A stretch of DNA of 10,698 nucleotides from a bacterium (GTDB taxonomy: Bacteria; Krumholzibacteriota; Krumholzibacteria; LZORAL124-64-63): positions 1-10,698 of the forward strand of contig VGXH01000028.1 of assembly GCA_016873405.1 (NCBI GenBank). Direction: 5' to 3'. Positions within the stretch are counted from its first letter, which is position 1, and each line of letters begins with the position of its first letter. The translations under genes were made by a program, and so were the position numbers. Below, one piece after another: positions 6,038 through 10,698 of this stretch. The notes under the pieces were generated by a model. The model made no database searches, was not told the DNA's origin, and saw only the letters and a program-made list of their open reading frames with translations.

Positions 6038-7006
6038 TCAGAGACTCCCCACGGTGCGCTGGAGGGTGGCGGCCGGCATCCCGAAACGGTAGGCGTAGCC
6101 CATGATGTCGGGGACCTCGCCCAGGATCGAGGCGATCTCCTGCGGATCGCGGCTGTCGACGATGGAGGCCACCGCGGAGATGAGCTTGGCGCCCTGGTCC
6201 CTCACGTTGGCGGTCGGTCCGTAGCAGCCGCGGCACGGCATCCCGCTGTCCGGGCAGCGGACGCCGCAGCCCGAGCGCGTGACCGACCCGGCGCAGATGA
6301 TGCCCTGTTCCAGCAGGCAGCGCTCCGGGTCCTGGATCACCTGCCAGGGCCGATAGAAGCGCTTGACCTTCTTCTCGTCCTTGCGCCGGTCGCAGTCGTC
6401 GCAGACCGCGCGCTCGCTGCAGCCGACGACGGCTCCGCGCGCGGGCAGGTTCCCCTGGACGACGGCCAGCAGCACGGCCTTGACCTGGTCGGGCGCCGGC
6501 GGGCAGCCGGGCACGTAGTAGTCCACGGGCACGATGTCGTCGAGCTTGTGGACGCGCCGGTAGAACTCCGGGACGTCGAGCGTGCCGGCGGGCACCTTGT
6601 GCTCGACGGCGGGCAGCGCGATGTTGCCGGACTCGAGCGACGGGTTGGCCAGGTAGGCGCGCTTGAAGATCTCCTCGCGACTGGCGCCGTTGGCCAGGCC
6701 CGGGATCCCGCCCATGTGCGCGCAGGTTCCCAGGGCCACGAAGATCTTCGCCTTCCGGCGCAGCAGCTCGGCCAGGCGCCGGTTCTCGCTGTTGCGCACC
6801 GCGCCGTTGAAGAGCGCCAGGTCCAGTTCGCCGTCGGCCATCGCCTCGACGTCCGCGTACTTGCCGTCGACGGCGATCGGCCAGAAGCGGATGTCCGCGA
6901 CGGCCGCCAGATCGAGGATGAAGGCGTCCGTGTCCAGAACGGCCACGTCGCAACCCCCGCAGGCAGCTCCCCAGTACAGCGCGACCTGCAGCTTCCGTTC
7001 AGCCAT
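6038..7006 (-). CDS. mvhG: [NiFe]-hydrogenase small (iron-sulfur) subunit, MvhG-like
   Basis: This 322-residue protein starts at ATG 7006 behind GGGAGGTGA (7010-7018) and overlaps the MvhD gene by 8 bp (ATGGCTGA). The proximal 4Fe-4S ligands are C16-G-G-C19 near the N-terminus, the Cys in LGTCAHMGG (about 94) and the Cys in PGCPP (about 168). A C-terminal Cys-rich part (CSERAVCDDC, PERC, IICAG, SGCGVRC, PCRGCYGP) would hold the medial and distal clusters, as in Mvh/Frh-type small subunits. No Tat signal or C-terminal membrane anchor is present, unlike HyaA/HybO types, so it stays in the cytoplasm. It conducts electrons between the Ni-Fe site and MvhD. Start and stop interlock with both neighbours, indicating translational coupling with the large subunit. 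Confidence 0.94.
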   Translation of the reverse strand: MAERKLQVALYWGAACGGCDVAVLDTDAFILDLAAVADIRFWPIAVDGKYADVEAMADGELDLALFNGAVRNSENRRLAELLRRKAKIFVALGTCAHMGGIPGLANGASREEIFKRAYLANPSLESGNIALPAVEHKVPAGTLDVPEFYRRVHKLDDIVPVDYYVPGCPPAPDQVKAVLLAVVQGNLPARGAVVGCSERAVCDDCDRRKDEKKVKRFYRPWQVIQDPERCLLEQGIICAGSVTRSGCGVRCPDSGMPCRGCYGPTANVRDQGAKLISAVASIVDSRDPQEIASILGEVPDIMGYAYRFGMPAATLQRTVGSL

Positions 7007-7484
7007 GGGTCACCTCCCGCTCGGCGGCCGCCGCTTCGCCGGCCAGCGTCCCCAGGTCGCTCTGCCACGGAACCAGGGTCGGCGCCAGCTCGCACGGCCC
7101 CAGGCGCCGCAGGTCGGCCGTCATCTCGTCGACGAGGCGGGCGAAGCGTTCGCCCTCGCTGGCGGAGACCCATTCCAGGCGCAGCCGCCGCTCATCGATG
7201 CCGTAGCCGGCGACCATGCGCTTGAGCAGCTCGAAGCGGCGCATGGCCTTGTAGTTGCCCTCGATGTAGTGGCAGTCCCCGGGGTGGCACCCGCAGACGA
7301 GCACGCCGTCCGCGCCGGCGGCGAACGCCTTCAGCACGAAGGTGGGATCGACCCGGCCGGAGCACATCACCCGGATCGTCCGCAGGTTCGGCGCGTGCTT
7401 GATGCGGGCCGTGCCGGCCAGGTCGGCGCCCGTGTACGAACACCAGTTGCAGAGGAAGCCGACGATTACCGGTTCGAACTCCAT
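6999..7484 (-). CDS. mvhD: MvhD-like [2Fe-2S] electron-transfer protein linking hydrogenase to HdrA
   Basis: This 161-residue protein starts at ATG 7484, inside the last codons of the HdrA gene (19-bp overlap), with AAGGAGT at 7491-7497. The MvhD/FrhD-family pattern is clear: FLC12-N-W-C15-S-Y-x-G-A-D, V-M-C41-S-G-R-V-D, and V-C64-G-C66-H-x-G-D-C71-H-Y, followed by helix EGNYKAMRR. In Mvh-Hdr complexes this protein carries electrons from the hydrogenase small subunit to the FAD of HdrA. The region after residue 120 ends in a variable Ala/Glu-rich stretch. The length is slightly above the usual 140 or so. Here it is a stand-alone protein, whereas some HdrA and QmoB proteins carry it fused. Position between hdrA and the small subunit fits its bridging role. 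Confidence 0.94.
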   Translation of the reverse strand: MEFEPVIVGFLCNWCSYTGADLAGTARIKHAPNLRTIRVMCSGRVDPTFVLKAFAAGADGVLVCGCHPGDCHYIEGNYKAMRRFELLKRMVAGYGIDERRLRLEWVSASEGERFARLVDEMTADLRRLGPCELAPTLVPWQSDLGTLAGEAAAAEREVTHG

Positions 7485-9196
7485 GCCAGCACTCCTTCGA
7501 TCTGGTCGAAGATCTGGTCGTCCGTGAAATGCCGCGCCGACAGCGCGCCCGAGGGGCAGGCCGCCACGCAGGTGCCGCAGGCCTTGCAGAGAGCGCTCTC
7601 CACCGAACTGCGCCGCCGCTCGGCGTCGAAGCTGATCGCGGTGTAGGGGCACAGCTCGTTGCACATGCGGCAGCCGCTGCAGAGATCGTCGTCCACCTCG
7701 GCGAAGCGGGCGTCGATCTCGATGCGTCCGCGGGCCACGTGCGCCAGGACCATCGCCGCCGCCGCCCGCGCCTGCGCGACCGAGTCCGGGATGTCCTTCG
7801 GCGACTGGCAGCAGCCGGCGATGTACACCCCCTCGGTGGCCGTGGACACCGGGGCCAGCTTCGGGTGGCTCTCGATGAACCAGCCCTGCGGATCACGGCT
7901 GATGCCGGTGATCCGCGCCACCTCGTCGCTGTCGGACCGCGCCTCCATGCCCACCATCAGGACCACCAGGTCGGCCGGCACGTCGATGATCTCGCCCGAC
8001 AGGCGTTCGTTGACCTGGACGAGCAGGCCGCAGTCGTCTCCCCGCTCCGCGGGCCGCACGCGCGGCGGATCCCCCTTCTCGTACATCAGGAACATGGTCT
8101 TCAGCTCGGAGGTCCGCCGATAGAGGTCCTCGCCGCCCTTGCCGAACGACAGCATGTCGACGTAGATGTCGGTGACCGTCGCCGCCGGCAGCGCCGACTT
8201 GATCTCGTGTCCGTACTTGAGCGCCGTCATGCAGCAGACGCGCGAGCAGTAGGGATGGTAGCGGGGGTTTCGCGAGCCCACGCAATGCACGATCGAGACG
8301 TAGCGCGGGACGCGCCCGTCGTCGGTCTCCAGTCGCCCTTCCGCCAGGCGCTTCTCCAGCTCGAACGACGTGATGACGTCCGGGTAGCGTCCGTAGCCCA
8401 GCCGCTCGATGCGCGTCGCGTCGAATTCCTGATAGCCCGTGCAGACGAGCACGGCGCCGACCGGCAGTTCGCGCTCGTCGCCGGCGGCCGACTTGACCGT
8501 CGCCCGGAAGTTGCCCACGAACCCCTGCAGATCGACCAGCTCGGTGCCGGTCAGAATCTCGATCCGCGGGCTGTCCTTCGCCCGCGAGATCTTCTCGGTC
8601 AGGATGTCGCGGGCCGAGTCGAGGTAGGGGGCGGTCAGGTCGGCCCGGCCGACGTTGCCGCCGAGCCGCGTCTCCCGTTCGACCAGGAAGACCTGCTGGT
8701 TGGCTTCGGCCAGTTCGACGGCCGCGGTCAGCCCGGCGATGCCGCCGCCGAGGACCAGCGTCGCCGGCGTGTAGTTGGCTTCGCGTTTCTCCAGCGGCTT
8801 GTGGTGCCGGACGCGCCGGATGGCCGCGTGCGTCAGGTCGGCCGCCTTGGCCGAGGCCGCGCGCGGGTCGTCGTGCACCCAGCTGCACTGCTCCCGGATG
8901 TTGGCCATCTCGAGCAGGTACGGATTCAGGCCGGCCGCCTCGAGCGCCTTGCGGAACGTCGGCTCGTGCATGCGCGGGCTGCTGGCGGCGACCACGACGC
9001 GGTCCAGGCGCTGCTCGCGGATGTCCCGCGTGATCAGTTCCTGCCCGGGGTTCGAGCACATGTACTTGTAGGCGTGGGCGCAAACCACGTTCGGCAGGCC
9101 GGACACCTGGGCGGAGACCCACTCGGCATTGACCACCTTGGCGATGTTCGTGCCGCAGTTGCAGATGTAGACGCCGATCCGGCAGTCCTCGCTCAT
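7466..9196 (-). CDS. hdrA: HdrA-like FAD iron-sulfur protein (electron-bifurcating type), complete copy
   Basis: This 576-residue protein starts at ATG 9196, overlapping the upstream stop (ATGA), with AAGGAG at 9204-9209. Domain order: an N-terminal Cys domain (I11-C12-N-C14-G-T-N-I, C39, C47 in YMCSNPGQ, C104) that binds a 4Fe-4S cluster in HdrA; a thioredoxin-reductase-like FAD domain with GGGIAGLTAAVELAE (150-164) and R-E-T-R-L-G-G-N; the HdrA signature C305-V-G-S-R and C317-S-R-V-C-C; the end of the FAD domain, GVYIAGCCQSPKDIPDSVAQA (456-476); and two C-terminal ferredoxin sites, C506-x2-C-x2-C-x3-C516-P and C537-x2-C-x2-C-x3-C547-P. In Hdr complexes this FAD splits electrons between a high- and a low-potential path (ferredoxin). 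It sits between the membrane subunit and MvhD, as expected for the hub. It is cytoplasmic. Whether it truly bifurcates here is inference. Confidence 0.94.
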   Translation of the reverse strand: MSEDCRIGVYICNCGTNIAKVVNAEWVSAQVSGLPNVVCAHAYKYMCSNPGQELITRDIREQRLDRVVVAASSPRMHEPTFRKALEAAGLNPYLLEMANIREQCSWVHDDPRAASAKAADLTHAAIRRVRHHKPLEKREANYTPATLVLGGGIAGLTAAVELAEANQQVFLVERETRLGGNVGRADLTAPYLDSARDILTEKISRAKDSPRIEILTGTELVDLQGFVGNFRATVKSAAGDERELPVGAVLVCTGYQEFDATRIERLGYGRYPDVITSFELEKRLAEGRLETDDGRVPRYVSIVHCVGSRNPRYHPYCSRVCCMTALKYGHEIKSALPAATVTDIYVDMLSFGKGGEDLYRRTSELKTMFLMYEKGDPPRVRPAERGDDCGLLVQVNERLSGEIIDVPADLVVLMVGMEARSDSDEVARITGISRDPQGWFIESHPKLAPVSTATEGVYIAGCCQSPKDIPDSVAQARAAAAMVLAHVARGRIEIDARFAEVDDDLCSGCRMCNELCPYTAISFDAERRRSSVESALCKACGTCVAACPSGALSARHFTDDQIFDQIEGVLAWSSNR

Positions 9197-10407
9197 GACG
9201 CCGCTCCTTGGGCAGTGGGGGAGGGCCGGGACGCCGCGATCTGGCCGGTCGCCGCGGTCTGGCCGGTCGCCGCCCCTTGGCCGGTCGCCGCGATCTGGCC
9301 GGCCGCCGCAGCGAGCGCCCGGTCGCGGACGGCCGACAGGTACATGGCCAGCGGCCGGTACGCCATGTGGGACCATTTGCTGAACGGCACCTCGAGGACG
9401 AGCATCGGGACGACGCCCATCATGTGCACGACGTAGAGCAGGTTCGCGGCGACCGGCAGTCCCGCGCGATGCAGGACGTGCTGCGCGACGCCGGTCGCGG
9501 CGACGAGCAGCAGCAGGATGAGGAAGATCCAGTCGGTCTCGTGCGAGTGCCGGTAGTGGGTCTCGCTGCGCACGCGGCGCCCGCGCAGGGCGTACACGGT
9601 CGTCGCGATGAGGCCGAGGGCGGCGGCATAGCCGAGGCCGTGGACCGCCCAGTTGATCTCCGGACCCTGCTGCACCTGCGGCAGGAAGAACATGATCAGG
9701 ATGAGCATCGAGAGATAGCTCAGCATGAGCGCCAGGTGGATCGCCCACGGTCGCTTGCGGTCGCACTCGCGGTACCGCTTCTGGGTCAGGAAGTGCAGCG
9801 GCAGCCGCGGCAACTGGCGGAGATATTCGAGCGGCGGCACCCGCAGGCCGTGGTCGCTGCCGATCGTGAACCACCACATGCGGGCGCAGTTGATGCCCAG
9901 CAGCAGGACCAGCACCGCCGCCATCGCCCAGTCGAACCGGTGGATGGCCTCCGCCGGCAGGAAGGCGCCCTCGCCGTCGTAGACGCTGAGGCTGCCGCGG
10001 GCCAGCCCGAACCAGACCAGCCCGAGGCCGGTCAGCAGGCCGACGATCACGATCGCCAGCAGCCCGGCGCGCCAGGAGCGATAGAACAGCGACGAGATGC
10101 CCGTGAAGTCGTAGCGGGACGTGAGCCAGCGGCGCATGCTCATCATCGTCTCGCCCGGCTCGGCTTGCCGCGGACACTGGTCCGAACATTCGCCGCAGTA
10201 GTAGCACAGCCAGGGTTCGAGCGTGCCGCGCAGCCGGGACTCCAGTCCCATCTGCAGGTAACGCATCGACTTGCGCGGGAAGAGATAGGCGCCGCCCGAG
10301 AAGGGGCAGGTGGCGCTGCAGTTGCCGCAGTGGTAGCACTTGACCACATCCTGCGCACCGTACTTCTCGAGCTCGTCGATCAAGTGCGGGTTGGCGCGAA
10401 CGACCAT
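9193..10407 (-). CDS. QmoC-like membrane subunit: HdrC-type 4Fe-4S domain fused to HdrE/NarI-like membrane domain
   Basis: This 404-residue protein starts at ATG 10407 behind GGAGGGG. Residues 20-80 hold two 4Fe-4S motifs, C24-x2-C27-x2-C30-x3-C34-P and C68-x2-C71-x2-C74-x3-C78-P, as in HdrC. Then come about six hydrophobic segments, roughly 114-136, 158-180, 222-243, 254-274, 292-312 and 322-342. Histidines in or near helices (H224, H256, H310, H313, H328) could bind heme b. This HdrC+HdrE fusion is the layout of QmoC, which links HdrA-like flavoproteins to the quinone pool in sulfate reducers. The last 35 residues are an Ala/Gly/Gln-rich repeat, probably a disordered cytoplasmic tail. It lies two bases from the upstream HdrA-like gene (3' end 10410) and overlaps the downstream one. 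It likely anchors the hydrogenase complex to the membrane. A plain HdrC or a NarI-like subunit is ruled out by the fusion. Confidence 0.88.
   Translation of the reverse strand: MVVRANPHLIDELEKYGAQDVVKCYHCGNCSATCPFSGGAYLFPRKSMRYLQMGLESRLRGTLEPWLCYYCGECSDQCPRQAEPGETMMSMRRWLTSRYDFTGISSLFYRSWRAGLLAIVIVGLLTGLGLVWFGLARGSLSVYDGEGAFLPAEAIHRFDWAMAAVLVLLLGINCARMWWFTIGSDHGLRVPPLEYLRQLPRLPLHFLTQKRYRECDRKRPWAIHLALMLSYLSMLILIMFFLPQVQQGPEINWAVHGLGYAAALGLIATTVYALRGRRVRSETHYRHSHETDWIFLILLLLVAATGVAQHVLHRAGLPVAANLLYVVHMMGVVPMLVLEVPFSKWSHMAYRPLAMYLSAVRDRALAAAAGQIAATGQGAATGQTAATGQIAASRPSPTAQGAAS
9241..9312 (-). repeat. Four tandem 18-bp repeats encoding a GQ(I/G/T)AA(T/S) hexapeptide tail
   Basis: Four imperfect 18-bp units lie at 9241-9258, 9259-9276, 9277-9294 and 9295-9312, with the core TGGCCGGTCGCCGC. 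On the minus strand they encode the hexapeptides GQIAAS/GQTAAT/GQGAAT/GQIAAT near the C-terminus of the QmoC-like protein. A decayed fifth copy may lie at 9226-9240. Every unit keeps the frame, so copy number could vary between strains without breaking the gene. Confidence 0.85.
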
Positions 10408-10409
10408 GC

Positions 10410-10698
10410 TTACCCCTCCGGTGGCGCCGCGGCGAGGATGGCGGCGCGCTGTTCGACGGCCAGGTGCGAGAAAGGCTCGTGGGCGGTCGGGATCGAGCCG
10501 CAGATGACGCTGCCGAGGACCCGGGCCGCCACCGCGGAGGCCTGGGCCACCGTATCGGGGATGTCCTTGGGGCCCTGGCAGGCGCCGGCGACGTAGATGC
10601 CGCCGCGGTTGGTCGCGGTCGGATCGCTGTTGTAGTTGAGTTCCGTGAACCAGCCGTCCGGCCCGGGCTGGACCTGCAGCGCCTGCGCCAGGCGGCGG
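10410..10698 (-). CDS. C-terminal end of a second HdrA/QmoA-like flavoprotein (5' part beyond window edge)
   Basis: Reading leftward from the window edge, the frame is open for 95 residues to TAA (10410-10412), two bases before the ATG of the QmoC-like gene. It contains D-G-W-F-T-E and then GIYVAGACQGPKDIPDTVAQA, the closing FAD-binding segment of HdrA-family proteins; the same region of the complete HdrA reads GVYIAGCCQSPKDIPDSVAQA. Unlike that copy, this protein ends about 40 residues later without C-terminal ferredoxin motifs, resembling the shorter QmoA-type proteins. Two HdrA-like proteins flanking a QmoC-like one is the QmoA/QmoB/QmoC pattern. The N-terminal half, including any Cys domain, lies outside the window, so QmoA versus HdrA cannot be settled. 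Confidence 0.85.
   Translation of the reverse strand, partial: RRLAQALQVQPGPDGWFTELNYNSDPTATNRGGIYVAGACQGPKDIPDTVAQASAVAARVLGSVICGSIPTAHEPFSHLAVEQRAAILAAAPPEG

Noticed and set aside
4567..6040. Selenocysteine in the hydrogenase large subunit or readthrough of the small-subunit TGA
   Set aside because: The L2 motif has normal Cys codons at both ligand positions, and the TGA at 6038-6040 is followed one base later by the large-subunit start, so it is an ordinary stop.
9241..9312. Short CRISPR-like repeats
   Set aside because: The 18-bp units are directly adjacent, have no spacers and stay in frame inside a coding sequence; no cas genes are nearby.
7529..10596. Long plus-strand frames opposite the hdrA and qmoC-like genes
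   Set aside because: They are reverse-complement shadows of confidently recognised Hdr-family genes.

Overview
This is a very GC-rich window with two gene blocks that converge at about position 3,405-3,456. The protein content suggests an uncultured, probably anaerobic or facultative Gram-negative bacterium of the FCB superphylum (for example Krumholzibacteriota, Eisenbacteria or a relative). Two things point there: a FlgD-like/type IX-like C-terminal module with a PNPFNPST motif, typical of secreted proteins in those phyla, and an outer-membrane beta-barrel protein. The phylum is an inference.

Plus-strand block (353-3404). Behind a near-consensus sigma-70 promoter (TTGACG-17-TACAAT) lies a three-gene operon for envelope thiol chemistry. 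Gene 1 is an exported thioredoxin-fold protein whose reading frame is interrupted by one in-frame TGA. The TGA falls on the first active-site position of the redox motif, giving U-G-S-C in place of C-x-x-C. A GC-rich hairpin with a GGG loop starts 10 nt after it, at the place expected for a bacterial SECIS element. I read this as one 271-residue selenoprotein (353-1168), not as two ORFs or a pseudogene. Gene 2 is a TlpA/ResA-type thioredoxin with a normal WCGPC site. Gene 3 starts by GTGA overlap and encodes a 538-residue outer-membrane beta-barrel protein that ends in Phe and has a C-x4-C pair near its C-terminus. The layout suggests that the two thioredoxins serve the barrel or another cysteine-containing envelope target.

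Minus-strand block (10698-3457, read right to left). The order is: C-terminus of an HdrA-like flavoprotein (cut by the window edge), a QmoC-like HdrC-HdrE fusion (two 4Fe-4S sites plus about six membrane helices), a full HdrA, MvhD, a [NiFe]-hydrogenase small subunit (MvhG-like), the large subunit (MvhA-like, group 3c-like), its C-terminal processing protease, and a GNAT acetyltransferase. Most junctions overlap or lie within 15 bp, so this is one operon. The parts fit an H2-oxidising or H2-evolving complex: MvhA/G handle H2, MvhD passes electrons to the FAD of HdrA, and HdrA connects to ferredoxin and, through the HdrC-like iron-sulfur domain of the QmoC-like subunit, to the membrane quinone pool. 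No HdrB (CCG-domain, heterodisulfide-reducing) subunit is visible. The arrangement is therefore a hybrid of Mvh-Hdr and Qmo rather than the textbook MvhADG-HdrABC.

The left edge (1-174) holds the end of an open frame with a very basic, Pro/Gly/Arg-rich tail, and the right edge cuts into the first HdrA-like gene. No tRNA, rRNA, CRISPR array or insertion sequence was seen.
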